This document shows positions 42,669 to 54,034 of a stretch of 64,000 nt of DNA, piece by piece. The translations under genes were made by a program, and so were the position numbers. Numbering within the stretch: position 1 is the first letter of the stretch; every line of letters starts with the position of its first letter. A model generated the notes under the pieces. It did not search any database, was not told the origin of the DNA, and was given only the letters and a program-made list of their open reading frames with translations. This stretch comes from an uncultured Verrucomicrobia subdivision 3 bacterium (GTDB lineage Bacteria > Verrucomicrobiota > Verrucomicrobiia > Limisphaerales > UBA11358): the NCBI GenBank assembly GCA_903922735.1, contig CAIXUZ010000049.1:19439-83438 (forward strand), written 5' to 3'.

Positions 42669-44099
42669 TCAGCCGCGCATTTTTTCGTCCAGCACCCGGC
42701 CGTCCGGCGCAATCATTTGGACATGCAGCGGCATCTGGCCAACGGCGTGCGTGGAACAGCTCAGGCACGGATCGTAGCAGCGGATGCCATGTTCGACGCG
42801 GTTGAGCATGGCCTCGGGAATCTGGCCGTTGGCCCCTTTGATGTAATGCCGCGCGATTTGCGCCACAGTCTGGTTCATGGCCAGATTATTCTGGCCGGTG
42901 GCGACGATGAGATTGACCTTTTGCAGCAGGCCGTTGCGATCCACGGTGTAGTCGTGGAAGAGCGTGCCGCGCGGGGCTTCGCTCGCGCCCACGCCGCGCA
43001 GGCTGTTGATGCCGGCATCAGCGCACAGGTAATCGCTGGAGAGTTCGGGATCGTCCATGTAGCGCTCGATGAATTCAAGCGACGCGAGGATTTCGATCAG
43101 CCGCGCGTAGTGATACAGGAACGACGACGTGACCGCACCGCGTCCGAGCTTCTTAAACTTTTTCAGCTCCTCGTCCGCCTTCGGCACGCCCATCTGTTCG
43201 GCGACATTGAGCCGCGCGAGCGGGCCGACGCGGTAGATGCCTTCGGGAAAACCGAGCGGCAAATAATACGGCGACTTGAGATAAGAGGTGTTTTGCACGG
43301 CCTCGCCGATGTAATCCTTGTAATTCACCACCTCCACCTGGTCCGCGATGATGCTGCCGCTGCTGTCAGTGAAACGCAGCTTACCGCCGTGGTGCTCCCA
43401 CGAACCGTCCGGCGTGACCAGGCCCATGAAGAGCGACGGGAAGTTGCCGAAAATCTGGATTTCGCGACCGTGCGTCTTCATCGTTTTCTTCCAGATCTCC
43501 AGCGCGACGTCTGTCGTGGCGTAGGCTTCCGGCAGCCACGCCTTGATCCGGGCGCGGCCTTCGGCAGACAAATTGGAGCGCACGCCGCCGGGGACGGCCC
43601 ACGCGGGATGCACTTTTTTGGCTCCGAGGATCTCGATGATTTCCTGGCCGAACTGGCGCAGACGGATGCCGGCGCGGGCGAGACCGGCATTGGAGGCGAT
43701 GATGCCGAAAACATTCCGGGTAGCGGGCGGCGTATCCCAACCGAGCAAAAAGTCCGGCGCGCTCAAATGGAAAAAGCTCAACGCGTGGCTTTGCACGAAC
43801 TGGCCGAGGTTCATCAAGCGGCGCAGCTTGTCGGCGGCGGGCGGGATGCTGACGGCCATGATGGCGTCACCGGCTTTGGCGGACGCAAGCGTATGACTGA
43901 CGGGGCAGATGCCGCAGATGCGCTGGGTGATGCCGGGCATTTCGGGATACGGACGGCCTTCGCAGAATTTTTCAAAGCCGCGAAACTCGACGACATGGAA
44001 CTCGGCGTCGGCGACATTGCCGGCGTCGTCCATGAAGATGCTGATTTTGGCGTGTCCTTCGATGCGGGTCACGGGATCAATGACAATGCGTTTTGCCAT
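42669..44099 (-). CDS. hoxH: NAD-reducing [NiFe]-hydrogenase large subunit
   Basis: [20 protein letters not shown]-terminal DPCLSCSTH followed by a 25-aa cleavable extension. Confidence 0.95.
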   Translation of the reverse strand: MAKRIVIDPVTRIEGHAKISIFMDDAGNVADAEFHVVEFRGFEKFCEGRPYPEMPGITQRICGICPVSHTLASAKAGDAIMAVSIPPAADKLRRLMNLGQFVQSHALSFFHLSAPDFLLGWDTPPATRNVFGIIASNAGLARAGIRLRQFGQEIIEILGAKKVHPAWAVPGGVRSNLSAEGRARIKAWLPEAYATTDVALEIWKKTMKTHGREIQIFGNFPSLFMGLVTPDGSWEHHGGKLRFTDSSGSIIADQVEVVNYKDYIGEAVQNTSYLKSPYYLPLGFPEGIYRVGPLARLNVAEQMGVPKADEELKKFKKLGRGAVTSSFLYHYARLIEILASLEFIERYMDDPELSSDYLCADAGINSLRGVGASEAPRGTLFHDYTVDRNGLLQKVNLIVATGQNNLAMNQTVAQIARHYIKGANGQIPEAMLNRVEHGIRCYDPCLSCSTHAVGQMPLHVQMIAPDGRVLDEKMRG

Positions 44100-44109
44100 A
44101 AAAATTATT

Positions 44110-44658
44110 TCAACCGAATTTTAATTGAGTGCCTTCGAGTTTCGGGGCCTGGCCGGCGAGCACCTGTCCGAGCAACGCCTTGATGCGATCCGCCGGCGGC
44201 GGACAGCCGGGCATGTAATATTCCACCTGCACCGTCTCGTGGACGGGCAGCACGCGGTCCAGCAGCTTCGGCACGATGCCATCGGCTTTCGGAATGACAG
44301 GATTGTATTGGGCGTTCTCAATGTAGGCGCGCTGCAACACGCTTTCGGTATTGCCGAGGCCGAATTGATTGCGCATGGCGGGCACATTGGCCGTCACGGC
44401 GCAGTCGCCGAACGACACCAGCACCTTCGTCCGCGCGCGGATTTTGTGGATGAGTTCAAGATTATCCTCGTTGCAGACGGCACCTTCGATGAGGCACACG
44501 TCCACGCCTTCAGGATATTCCTTCACATCCGCGATGGGGCTGTAGACCACCTGGATTTTGTCCGCGATATCAACGAGAAACTCGTCGAGATCGAGAAAGG
44601 ACATGTGACAGCCGGCGCAACCGCCGAGCCAGACCGTGGCAATTTTTATGCGTTCCAT
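44110..44658 (-). CDS. hoxY: NAD-reducing hydrogenase small subunit
   Basis: [51 protein letters not shown]. Confidence 0.95.
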   Translation of the reverse strand: MERIKIATVWLGGCAGCHMSFLDLDEFLVDIADKIQVVYSPIADVKEYPEGVDVCLIEGAVCNEDNLELIHKIRARTKVLVSFGDCAVTANVPAMRNQFGLGNTESVLQRAYIENAQYNPVIPKADGIVPKLLDRVLPVHETVQVEYYMPGCPPPADRIKALLGQVLAGQAPKLEGTQLKFG

Positions 44659-45362
44659 TGTTTTTTCTCCCGTGCGTTGACGATGAATTCAAGTTTGTTG
44701 CGGTCGCGTTCCGATTCCCCAACGGTCGAGCCTTTTTGGAACAGCGCGCCGGTGGGACAGGACATGACACATTTGCCGCACTCGGTGCAGCTTTCAGAAT
44801 CACCCCACTTTTGGTTGAGGTCGGTGATGATCCTGGATTTGCCGCCGCGGCCGGAAACATTCTTCGTTCCCGCGCCCTCGATGTGCCAGCAAACCCGCAC
44901 ACAGCGCGTGCAAAGAATGCAGCGGTTGTGATCCATGCCGAACAGGCGGTGCGTGTTGTCCACATTCCATTTCGGAAAGGTGTATTCGTAGCGGACGTGC
45001 TCCATGCCCTGGCTGTAGGCGAGCGTCTGCAATTCGCAGTGGCCGTTCGCCACGCAGACGGCGCAGACATGGTTGCGCTCGGCGAACAATAGCTCCAGCG
45101 TCATGCGGCGATACTTACGAAGCCGCTCGGTGTCGGTGGCAACTTCCATGCCTTCGGCGACTTTAAGCGTGCAAGCCGGCAGCAGTTTCGGCGTGCCGGC
45201 CACCTCGACGAGGCACAGGCGGCACGCGCCGATGTCGTAAACGCCTTCGAGATGGCAGAGCGTGGGGATCTTGATGCCCGCCTCGGTGGCGGCCTGCAAA
45301 ATAGTTTCGCCTTCCTCGGCGGTGATCTGTTTTCCGTCAATAGTCAGTGTCTTGGCGGCCAT
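44646..45362 (-). CDS. hoxU: Hydrogenase diaphorase subunit HoxU
   Basis: 2Fe-2[24 protein letters not shown]; 4Fe-4[12 protein letters not shown] and [12 protein letters not shown]. Confidence 0.93.
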   Translation of the reverse strand: MAAKTLTIDGKQITAEEGETILQAATEAGIKIPTLCHLEGVYDIGACRLCLVEVAGTPKLLPACTLKVAEGMEVATDTERLRKYRRMTLELLFAERNHVCAVCVANGHCELQTLAYSQGMEHVRYEYTFPKWNVDNTHRLFGMDHNRCILCTRCVRVCWHIEGAGTKNVSGRGGKSRIITDLNQKWGDSESCTECGKCVMSCPTGALFQKGSTVGESERDRNKLEFIVNAREKKQWNA

Positions 45363-45366
45363 AAAA

Positions 45367-47001
45367 TTATTTCGTTACGGTTGGAGAATGGGTTGCGCCC
45401 GCGCCGAACGTATCCGGCTGGAGCAGTTCCTCGTATTCGTTGCGGAAAAACCGCAACGTGCTCATCGTCGGATTCGGCGCCGTCTGGCCGAGACCGCACA
45501 AACTGGTGTTGCGCACCATGTCGCAAAGTTCTTCGAGCTTCGCGAGGTCGCGCGCGGTGGCTTTGCGTTTAAGAATCTTGTCCAGAATATTGTGCATCTG
45601 CACCGTGCCCGCGCGGCAGGGAATGCACTTGCCGCAGGATTCGTCCATGCAAAATTCCATGAAGAACCGAGCCACGTCCACCATCCGGGTGGTTTCATCC
45701 ATCACAATCATGCCGCCGGAACCCATGATGGAGCCGAGTTTGCCCAGCGATTCGTAGTCCACCGGCGTATCGAGATGCTGTGAAGGGATGCAACCACCGG
45801 ACGGACCGCCGGTCTGCACAGCCTTGATCTTGCCGCCGTCGGGGGCGCCGCCTCCCATTTCTTCGACTATGGTGCGGAGCAGCGTGCCCATTGGCACTTC
45901 AATGAGGCCCGTGTTTTTGATCTTGCCGGCGAGCGCGAACACTTTCGTGCCCTTGCTCTTTTCCGTGCCGATACCAGCGAACCATTCCGCGCCGTTACGA
46001 TAAATGGCCGGGACATTGGCAAAAGTTTCCACGTTATTCAGCAGGGTGGGGCAGCCGAACAAGCCGCTTTCCGCGGGGAATGGCGGGCGCGGTCGTGGCG
46101 TGCCGCGCTTGCCCTCGACGGACATCATCAACGCGGTTTCTTCACCGCAGACAAAGGCGCCCGCGCCGATGCGGATTTCGACATTGAAGTTGAACGGCGA
46201 TTCGAAAATGCCCGCGCCGAGCAGGCTCATCGCCTTGGCCTGCTTGATGGCCAGTTGCAGCCGCGCTATGGCCAGCGGATATTCAGCGCGCACATATAGA
46301 TAGCCTTGATCCGCGCCGACGGCGTAGGCCGCGATGGCCATGCCTTCAAGCACGCTGTGCGGATCGCTTTCGAGCACGCTGCGATCCATGAACGCACCGG
46401 GGTCGCCTTCGTCGGCGTTGCAAATCACATATTTTTTTGCGCCGGGAGATTTGGCCACCGTGCCCCATTTGAGGCCGGTCGGAAAACCCGCCCCGCCGCG
46501 GCCGCGCAAGCCGCTTTTGGTCATGGCTTCAACCACTTCCTTGGGCGACATTTCATTCAGAACTTCATGCAACGCAAGATAGCCGTCCGCCGCGATGTAG
46601 CTTTCGATCCGTTCGGGATTCACCATGCCACTGTTGGCCAGAACGATGGAAAACTGTTTCTTGAAAAAGGCGGCATCCGGATCGGTCTGCTCCACGTTCG
46701 CCTTGCCGCCTTTGAGCGCGGAGATGATGGACGGCGCATTTTCCGCCGTGACTTTGACGTAAAGCTCATTCTTCGGGTCAACCGCGACCAGCGGTCCTTC
46801 GCAGCACAGTTTCATGCAGCCGACGCCGCGAACTTCCACATCATTTTGCAACCCAGCCTCGGCGACGGCTTTTTCCAGCTGCTCTTTCACTCCCTTCGAG
46901 TCGGAGGACATGCACCCGGCCGCCATGCAGCAGCGCAGCACGATTTTCTTCTGCCCGGCCAGCTCCCGTTCTTTTATCTGAATAAGATCGTTAAGAATCA
47001 T
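45367..47001 (-). CDS. hoxF: Hydrogenase diaphorase subunit HoxF (NuoF-like)
   Basis: [52 protein letters not shown]. Confidence 0.95.
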   Translation of the reverse strand: MILNDLIQIKERELAGQKKIVLRCCMAAGCMSSDSKGVKEQLEKAVAEAGLQNDVEVRGVGCMKLCCEGPLVAVDPKNELYVKVTAENAPSIISALKGGKANVEQTDPDAAFFKKQFSIVLANSGMVNPERIESYIAADGYLALHEVLNEMSPKEVVEAMTKSGLRGRGGAGFPTGLKWGTVAKSPGAKKYVICNADEGDPGAFMDRSVLESDPHSVLEGMAIAAYAVGADQGYLYVRAEYPLAIARLQLAIKQAKAMSLLGAGIFESPFNFNVEIRIGAGAFVCGEETALMMSVEGKRGTPRPRPPFPAESGLFGCPTLLNNVETFANVPAIYRNGAEWFAGIGTEKSKGTKVFALAGKIKNTGLIEVPMGTLLRTIVEEMGGGAPDGGKIKAVQTGGPSGGCIPSQHLDTPVDYESLGKLGSIMGSGGMIVMDETTRMVDVARFFMEFCMDESCGKCIPCRAGTVQMHNILDKILKRKATARDLAKLEELCDMVRNTSLCGLGQTAPNPTMSTLRFFRNEYEELLQPDTFGAGATHSPTVTK

Positions 47002-47525
47002 GATTTCACCCACTGGTTGATATGTTCCATTGTGGACTCTGCCGTCTGACGCGGCGTGACTGTGCCGTCATAAACCACCGCCGGCGCGATCCCGCAGGCG
47101 CCAATACAGCGCGCGGTGAGGAGGGAAACCTTGTTGTCCGCAGTCGTTTCGCCCGCTTTGATCTTGAGTTGGTTTTGGACGGCCTCGACCACCTTGTCAG
47201 CGCCCTTGACATAGCAGGCGGTGCCCATGCAGACCACGCAGGTATGCTGCCCTTGGGGCTTGAGTGTGAAGAAATGATAAAAGGTTGCCACCCCATATAC
47301 CCGGCTCGGCGGCAGTTTGAGATGATGCGCGACAAATAGCAGCACGTCGTCTTCAAGGTAGCCGAATAGTTCTTGCGCCTTGTGGAGCACTTCAATCAAA
47401 GCATCCTGCTTGAATTGAAGCTTCTTCATGTGAACTTCCAGTATTTTAAACCGTTTATCGCCACTGGGATGGCTGGCTGGCGCTTTGGCCAGTGGCTGTT
47501 TAAGTTCGGGTGCAGTAGTGACCAT
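46998..47525 (-). CDS. hoxE: Hydrogenase diaphorase subunit HoxE (NuoE-like)
   Basis: SRVYGVATFYHFFTLKPQGQHTCVVCMGTACYVKGADKVVE; ARCIGACGIAPAVVYDG. Confidence 0.93.
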   Translation of the reverse strand: MVTTAPELKQPLAKAPASHPSGDKRFKILEVHMKKLQFKQDALIEVLHKAQELFGYLEDDVLLFVAHHLKLPPSRVYGVATFYHFFTLKPQGQHTCVVCMGTACYVKGADKVVEAVQNQLKIKAGETTADNKVSLLTARCIGACGIAPAVVYDGTVTPRQTAESTMEHINQWVKS

Positions 47526-47999
47526 AAATTTTGCCGCTATTGGTTACAATTAGTTTTCAAACGGAAAACTAAATTAAAATTAGTCTATTTGATTATCGTG
47601 TCAGCACATTATTTGGCAAAAATTGGCTCTGTTTTGTCAAATCTCCTACCCTAAACTCCTCTCGCCCCATGCAACTACAAGGAATAGTGGCATTCAAAAC
47701 GATCTAACTAGGCCTTGGGGGTTAAGCAATATCTGCAAAGACAAAGTCAATATCTGGAAAGAACTTCCCCGATAATTTCATCAGATTCATGATGCGGAAC
47801 GCGTTACCTTTTAAGTTGCGTTTATGCATTTTCAGATGAATGACAAATACAAACAAGTGGCAGCGGGCTCGGACCATCAGATGATACTGATAAGTCTGAC
47901 CGCGCCATTTCAACTGGTCATTCTGCTGACCCGCGACCGCGACCGCCATCCATCATCATCCCACCGCCAACAACCAATCAGGAAATCATCATAATTTAT

Positions 48000-50468
48000 A
48001 TGCACCCCCATAAACTCCTCCGGGCGACCGTTGCTACGGTTGCATTTTTCGCCACCGCCACCGCGCTGCACGCCAGCGAGGCCGACTTGAAAATCCCCCC
48101 CCTCGGCGCCGTCAAGTTTGACGGGCTGTTTGGCATCTCCGGCATCCAGTTGATGTATATGGGCATTTTGATGTGCGCCATCGGTGCGACGTTCGGCTTG
48201 GTGCAATACTGGCAGACCAAATCCCTGCCCGTTCACAAATCCATGGCGGCGGTTTCACAGACGATTTGGGAGACTTGCAAAACCTACCTGTTTCAACAGG
48301 GAAAATTTTTAGCCATCCTCTGGCTGCTCATCGGCGGTTGCATCTTTTTCTACTTCAAAGTGCTGGAAGAAAAAAGCTATGGCGACGTCATCGTCATTCT
48401 GCTGGCCTCCATCCTTGGCATTCTCGGCAGCTACGGGGTGGCATGGTTCGGAATTCGCATCAATACCACCGCCAACAGCCGCACTTCGTTCGCGGCGCTG
48501 AAGGGCACGCCGGTCACCGTCGTTGGCATCCCGCTCCGCTCGGGCATGAGCGTCGGATTGTTGCTCGTCTCGGTGGAATTGTTCTTCATGATCTGCATCT
48601 TGATTTTCCTGCCAAACAAGCTGGTCGGCCCCTGCTTCATCGGCTTTGCCATCGGTGAATCGCTCGGCGCCAGCGTGCTGCGCATCTGCGGCGGCATCTT
48701 CACCAAGATTGCCGACATCGGTTCCGACCTGATGAAAATCGTCTTCAAACTTCCTGAAGATGATCCGAAGAATCCCGGTGTCATTGCGGATTGCACCGGC
48801 GACAACGCCGGCGACAGCGTCGGACCGACGGCGGACGGTTTTGAAACCTACGGCGTCACCGGCGTCGCACTCATCGCCTTTCTCTCGCTGGCCCTGGCGG
48901 CCCCCGAATCACAATCCACTTGCGCCACGCTCATCATCTGGCTGTTCGTCATGCGGGCTTTGATGATCGTCACTTCGTTGGTTTCCTATTTTCTGAACGA
49001 AGGCATCACCCAGGCAAAATTCGGCGGCAAAAAAGATTTTGACTTTGAAGCCCCGCTCACGCATTTGGTTTGGATCACCTCAGCCGTGTCCATCGTCATC
49101 ACGTTCATTGCCAGTTTTCTGCTGCTATCCAAACAAACTGGCATTGATTCAAATCTGTGGTGGGTGCTGTCGGCCATCATTTCGTGCGGCACCGTGGCGG
49201 GCGCGGTGATCCCTGAATTCACCAAGGTTTTCACCAGCACCAACTCGCAGCACGTCAAAGAAGTGACCACCTGCTCCAAACACGGCGGCGCGTCGCTGAA
49301 CATCCTGTCCGGCTTTGTCGCGGGCAATTTCTCCGCGTTCTGGATGGGACTCTGCATCCTTTTCCTGATGTTTTGCGCCAGCCTGCTGTCAAATTACACC
49401 GACTCGCCGATCATCGCGCTGATGCCGGAGAAATTCAAGTTTGCCGCGCCCATCTTCGCTTTCGGCCTGGTCGCCTTCGGTTTCCTGGGCATGGGGCCGG
49501 TGACGATTGCCGTGGACAGCTACGGACCGGTGACCGACAACGCCCAATCCGTCTATGAATTGAGCCGCATCGAAGCGCAGCCAAACATCGCTGCTGAAAT
49601 TGAAAAAGATTTCGGCTTCAAGCCGGATTTTGAAAACGCCAAGCATCTGCTCGAAAAAAACGACGGCGCCGGCAACACCTTCAAGGCCACCGCCAAGCCG
49701 GTGCTCATCGGCACCGCCGTCGTCGGCGCAACCACGATGGTTTTCGGCATCATTATTTTGCTGGAAAATATGTTCGGTAACGTCATTGCGCATTTGAGCC
49801 TGGTGCAGCCGGAAATCATTCTCGGCCTGCTTATGGGCGGCGCGGTGATTTATTGGTTCACCGGCGCGAGCACGCAAGCCGTCGTCACCGGCTCCTATCG
49901 GGCCGTGGTTTATATCCAGGACCACATGAAACTCGACGCCACCACCGCTTCGGAAGCCGACAGCAAGGAAGTCGTCCGCATCTGCACCGTCTATGCGCAG
50001 AAAGGCATGTGGAACATCTTCATCGTCATCTTCTGCCTCGCACTGTCGCTGGCGTTTTTTAACCCGTATTTCTTCATCGGCTACCTCGTCGGCATTGCCT
50101 TCTTCGGCTTGTATCAAGCCATCTTCATGGCCAATGCCGGCGGCGCGTGGGACAACGCCAAGAAAATCGTCGAAGTGGATCTCCGCCAAAAAGGCACGCC
50201 GCTGCACGCCGCCACCGTCGTCGGCGACACCGTGGGCGATCCGTTCAAAGACACGTCGTCCGTGGCGCTGAATCCCGTGATCAAATTCACTACGCTCTTC
50301 GGCCTACTCGCGGTGGAAATCGCCGTGACCATCCAGCAACAAAGCGTCAAAACCCTCATCGGCGGCTTTTTCTTCCTCATCGCCCTGGTGTTCATCTATC
50401 GCTCGTTCTACAGCATGCGGATCCCGGAAGAAGATTTGCAGGCGGATGCGGCGCCCAAGAATCACTGA
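48000..50468 (+). CDS. hppA: Membrane-bound ion-translocating inorganic pyrophosphatase
   Basis: GGIFTKIADIGSDLMKIVFKLPEDDPKNPGVIADCTGDNAGDSVGPTADGFETYG; C-terminal NAGGAWDNAKKIVE...HAATVVGDTVGDPFKDTSSVALNPVIKF. Confidence 0.95.
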   Translation: MHPHKLLRATVATVAFFATATALHASEADLKIPPLGAVKFDGLFGISGIQLMYMGILMCAIGATFGLVQYWQTKSLPVHKSMAAVSQTIWETCKTYLFQQGKFLAILWLLIGGCIFFYFKVLEEKSYGDVIVILLASILGILGSYGVAWFGIRINTTANSRTSFAALKGTPVTVVGIPLRSGMSVGLLLVSVELFFMICILIFLPNKLVGPCFIGFAIGESLGASVLRICGGIFTKIADIGSDLMKIVFKLPEDDPKNPGVIADCTGDNAGDSVGPTADGFETYGVTGVALIAFLSLALAAPESQSTCATLIIWLFVMRALMIVTSLVSYFLNEGITQAKFGGKKDFDFEAPLTHLVWITSAVSIVITFIASFLLLSKQTGIDSNLWWVLSAIISCGTVAGAVIPEFTKVFTSTNSQHVKEVTTCSKHGGASLNILSGFVAGNFSAFWMGLCILFLMFCASLLSNYTDSPIIALMPEKFKFAAPIFAFGLVAFGFLGMGPVTIAVDSYGPVTDNAQSVYELSRIEAQPNIAAEIEKDFGFKPDFENAKHLLEKNDGAGNTFKATAKPVLIGTAVVGATTMVFGIIILLENMFGNVIAHLSLVQPEIILGLLMGGAVIYWFTGASTQAVVTGSYRAVVYIQDHMKLDATTASEADSKEVVRICTVYAQKGMWNIFIVIFCLALSLAFFNPYFFIGYLVGIAFFGLYQAIFMANAGGAWDNAKKIVEVDLRQKGTPLHAATVVGDTVGDPFKDTSSVALNPVIKFTTLFGLLAVEIAVTIQQQSVKTLIGGFFFLIALVFIYRSFYSMRIPEEDLQADAAPKNH

Positions 50469-50484
50469 TCATATTCCAGCCCCG

Positions 50485-50518
50485 AACGGCAGGGTCATCT
50501 GACCCTGCCGTTTTTTAT
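50485..50518 (+). terminator. Rho-independent terminator
   Basis: AACGGCAGGGTCAtcTGACCCTGCCGTTTTTT. Confidence 0.9.
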
Positions 50519-50825
50519 TTTTGCCACGAAATTTTGAAAGTTGACGTCCATTGCCAATGGGGCCGGACCGAATTTATTCAGAAAACTCTATAAAAATTGC
50601 GCGGAGCACGGTGTGGTCTCCGGCCGGGGAATCATGTCAGGGTCAATTAGAGTCACGGTCTCGACGTTTCATCTTTTGCAGAGATTCCTGTCAGGGTTCA
50701 CATTTCGCGCACAATTCGCTTTCAAAAACTTGACGCCCACCGTCAATTTGCGAGTCTTGACCCTCGCATCCCAACGACTGAACAACCACTGACGCGCTCA
50801 TTTTGGAGATGCCTGTCCTACATCT

Positions 50826-53246
50826 ATGAAGACGACAATGACTATAAAAACCTCCAGACTCAGGATGCTATTGGCGCTGTTAATCGGCATCCCTGCCTCT
50901 GGCCTGCTATCAGGCACCGTTCCAGCAAACGGACAAATTCAGCTTTGGTATCAACAACCGGCCAGACGCTGGTCTGAAGCCTTGCCGCTCGGCAACGGTC
51001 GGCTGGGCGCGATGGTCTTTGGCGGTGTGAGCGATGAACACATTCAGTTTAACGAAAGCACACTCTGGACCGGTTATCCGCACGAGTATCAGCACGAGGG
51101 AGCGGTGAAATTTCTGCCGCAAATACGTGCGCTGTTGAACGAAGGTCGCGCTCTTGACCGCGAAGCTGCCGCGCTGGAAAAGGCCGGCCAGAAAGTCAAC
51201 GCGACTGAAAAAGCCAAAGCCGCGCGCGCCAAACAAAAAGAGGCGGAAGACATTGCCGGCAAAGAATTTATGGGCGTACCGATACGTCAAAAAGCGTATC
51301 AGGCGTTTGGTGATTTGCGGATTGCGTTCCCCGCATCGACAAACTTCGCTGATTATCGCCGCGACCTTGACCTCGATTCCGCCGTGGCGCATGTGACCTA
51401 TCGCATCGGCGACACGACGTTCACCCGCGAATGTTTCGCGACGTTTCCAGATCAAGTCATCATCTGGCGCGTGGCGGCGAACAAGAAGGGCGCGGTAAAT
51501 TTTACCGCCAAACTCGACAGTCTGCACAAATCCGCGCAGATCGCCATGCGCGGCGGCCAGCAACTCGCATTGTCCGGCCAGGTTGAAGAAGGCGGCGTAA
51601 AATTTGAAGCCCGCATCGAAGTCCGCGCCGATGGCGGCAAGGTGATGGCGAATGATCAGAGCATCACGGTTGAGAACGCAAACTCCGCAATGCTGATCCT
51701 GGCGGCGGCGACCAGCCACAAGAATTTCACCGACATCACCGCCGACCCGACGGCACGTTGCCAAGCGGCGCTGGCGGGCGCAGCGAAAAAAGATTTTGCC
51801 ACGCTGCTCAAGGCCCACACCGCGGATCATCAGGCAATGTTCCGGCGCGTGTCCCTCAACCTCGGCCAATCCGACGCGGCGAAATTACCCACCGACCAGC
51901 GGCTCAAGGACTTCGCCACCGGCAACGATCCCGACCTCGCCGCGCTGACATTTCAATACGGCCGCTACCTGCTTATCGCCAGCAGCCGCCCCGGCGGTCA
52001 GCCGGCGAATTTGCAGGGCATTTGGAATGATTCACTCAAGCCGGCCTGGGACAGCAAATGGACGGTGAACATCAACACCGAGATGAATTACTGGCCCGCC
52101 GAGGTGGCCAATCTTTCCGAATGCACCGCGCCGCTCTTCGATATGATCGCCGACTGTGCCGTAACCGGGGCCAAGACCGCACAGGCTCATTACGGTGCGC
52201 GCGGCTGGGTGTTACACCACAATACCGACCTCTGGCGCGGCACGGCGCCGATCAACGCCAGCAACCACGGCATTTGGGTCACCGGCGGCTCGTGGCTTTG
52301 CCAGCATCTGTGGGAACACTATCTCTTTACCGGCGACAAACAATTTCTCGCTGGGCGCGCCTATCCGTTGATGCACGATGCGGCGCTGTTCTTCACCGAA
52401 TACATCACGCGCGACCCGATCACCGGCAAGCTTGTCAGCGGGCCGTCGAATTCACCCGAACAAGGCGGTCTCGTAATGGGACCGACGATGGATCACGAAA
52501 TCATCCGTGCGTTGTTCGCCAACACGGCGGCAGCGGCAAGAATTCTTGAGCGTGACGAAAAATTTGCCGCGCGGCTCGACGCGATGAGCCGGGAAATCGT
52601 GCCGTTGCAGATTGGCCAATATGGCCAGCTTCAGGAATGGGTCGAGGACAAGGACGACCCAAAGAATCATCATCGTCATGTCTCGCACCTTTGGGCGGTT
52701 TATCCCGGCAATGAAATCACGCCGGCACAGACGAATTTATTTGCTGCCGCGCGGCAGTCGCTGCTTTTTCGCGGCGACGAGGCCACCGGCTGGAGCATGG
52801 GCTGGAAAATCAATCTCTGGGCACGCTTTCTTGACGGCGACCATGCCAACCAGATGCTGAAGTTGCTGATCAAACCGCTCGCGGACAAAGGCACGATGGG
52901 CGGCGGTGGAATGTATCCAAATTTGTTTGATGCGCATCCGCCGTTCCAGATTGATGGCAATTTCGGTGCGGCTTCCGGCATCGCGGAAATGCTGCTGCAA
53001 AGCCAGAACGACGAAATCGTCTTGCTTCCGGCGCTGCCGAAAGACTGGCCGGCGGGCAATGTGAATGGCTTGCGCGCGCGCGGCGGTTTTGAAGTGAATA
53101 TCACCTGGGCAAACGGCCGGTTGGATAAGGCTGAAGTCAAATCCCTGCTCGGCCACCCGCTCCGGGTTCGCTATGGCAAACAAACGACGGAGTTAAAAAC
53201 CAAGCCCAACCAAATCATCAGATTCGATGAACAACTCCACCACTGA
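50826..53246 (+). CDS. Glycoside hydrolase family 95-type protein (alpha-L-fucosidase-like)
   Basis: Signal peptide; [119 protein letters not shown]. Confidence 0.93.
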   Translation: MKTTMTIKTSRLRMLLALLIGIPASGLLSGTVPANGQIQLWYQQPARRWSEALPLGNGRLGAMVFGGVSDEHIQFNESTLWTGYPHEYQHEGAVKFLPQIRALLNEGRALDREAAALEKAGQKVNATEKAKAARAKQKEAEDIAGKEFMGVPIRQKAYQAFGDLRIAFPASTNFADYRRDLDLDSAVAHVTYRIGDTTFTRECFATFPDQVIIWRVAANKKGAVNFTAKLDSLHKSAQIAMRGGQQLALSGQVEEGGVKFEARIEVRADGGKVMANDQSITVENANSAMLILAAATSHKNFTDITADPTARCQAALAGAAKKDFATLLKAHTADHQAMFRRVSLNLGQSDAAKLPTDQRLKDFATGNDPDLAALTFQYGRYLLIASSRPGGQPANLQGIWNDSLKPAWDSKWTVNINTEMNYWPAEVANLSECTAPLFDMIADCAVTGAKTAQAHYGARGWVLHHNTDLWRGTAPINASNHGIWVTGGSWLCQHLWEHYLFTGDKQFLAGRAYPLMHDAALFFTEYITRDPITGKLVSGPSNSPEQGGLVMGPTMDHEIIRALFANTAAAARILERDEKFAARLDAMSREIVPLQIGQYGQLQEWVEDKDDPKNHHRHVSHLWAVYPGNEITPAQTNLFAAARQSLLFRGDEATGWSMGWKINLWARFLDGDHANQMLKLLIKPLADKGTMGGGGMYPNLFDAHPPFQIDGNFGAASGIAEMLLQSQNDEIVLLPALPKDWPAGNVNGLRARGGFEVNITWANGRLDKAEVKSLLGHPLRVRYGKQTTELKTKPNQIIRFDEQLHH

Positions 53247-53272
53247 CGGACCATCATCCCGTGGCATAACCA

Positions 53273-54019
53273 ATGACTGCAACGCCCGCCGCCAGAATCT
53301 CTAGTTGGCTGGAAGCCGCCATTGGTCTGGTTTTTCCGGAAACCTGCCAGTTGTGCAAGAATGGCCGCGCCCAACCCCGCGATGGTTATGTGTGCGGCAC
53401 CTGCTGGTCGCAAGTCCGCTTCATCCGCCCGCCGTTTTGCGAGCGTTGCGGCCTGCCCTATCCCGGCGACCTCACCACTTCATTTGTCTGCTCGAATTGC
53501 AGCGGGCTGGAATTGCATTTCTCCGCCGCGCGCTCGGCCGTCGTCGCCAAAAGTGTCGTGCTGGAGGCCATCCACCGGTACAAATATCAACACGCTCTCT
53601 GGTTTGAAAAATTTCTCGCCGACCTGCTCGTGCGCGCGGCCACGACGGAGTTGAAAAGGGAATGCTGGGATTTTATCATTCCCGTCCCGCTCCATCCGCT
53701 CAAGTTGCGCGAACGCGAATTCAACCAAGCTGGACGCCTCGCCCGGCATTTGAGCCGGGCCGTGAACCTTCCGCTGGATGAAATATCACTCCGCCGCATC
53801 ACGCCCACGGCGACCCAGACGCTGCTCACCCGCGAACAACGCGCCGCCAACATGAAAAACGCCTTTGCCGTTCTGCCCGGCGTGCGGCTGGACGGAAAAC
53901 GAATTGTCCTGGTGGACGATGTTTTCACCACCGGAGCCACCACCGGCGCCTGCGCACGGGCTTTGCGGCAGGCGGGCGCAACGGATGTTTGCGTCTGGAC
54001 AGTTGCCCGCGGACTTTGA
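53273..54019 (+). CDS. comF: ComF family protein (phosphoribosyltransferase)
   Basis: CQLCKNGR...CGTCWSQVRFIRPPFCERCGLPYPG; PVPLHPLKLREREFNQAGRLA; VLVDDVFTTGATTGACARALRQAGA. Confidence 0.9.
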   Translation: MTATPAARISSWLEAAIGLVFPETCQLCKNGRAQPRDGYVCGTCWSQVRFIRPPFCERCGLPYPGDLTTSFVCSNCSGLELHFSAARSAVVAKSVVLEAIHRYKYQHALWFEKFLADLLVRAATTELKRECWDFIIPVPLHPLKLREREFNQAGRLARHLSRAVNLPLDEISLRRITPTATQTLLTREQRAANMKNAFAVLPGVRLDGKRIVLVDDVFTTGATTGACARALRQAGATDVCVWTVARGL

Positions 54020-54034
54020 ATAATCTGGCCAATC

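Noticed and set aside
42717-44183. 488-aa plus-strand ORF opposite hoxH
   Set aside because: Antisense artefact of a strongly conserved hydrogenase gene.
36903-47525. Hydrogenase cluster as a novel system
   Set aside because: Gene content matches well-known HoxEFUYH bidirectional hydrogenases with Hyp maturation proteins; only the missing hypAB is noteworthy.
47722-47949. 75-aa minus ORF between hoxE and hppA as a transposase fragment
   Set aside because: Sequence (..HKRNLKGNAFRIMNLMKLSGKFFPDIDFVFADIA) hints at a decayed gene, but I could not assign a family with confidence and saw no terminal repeats.
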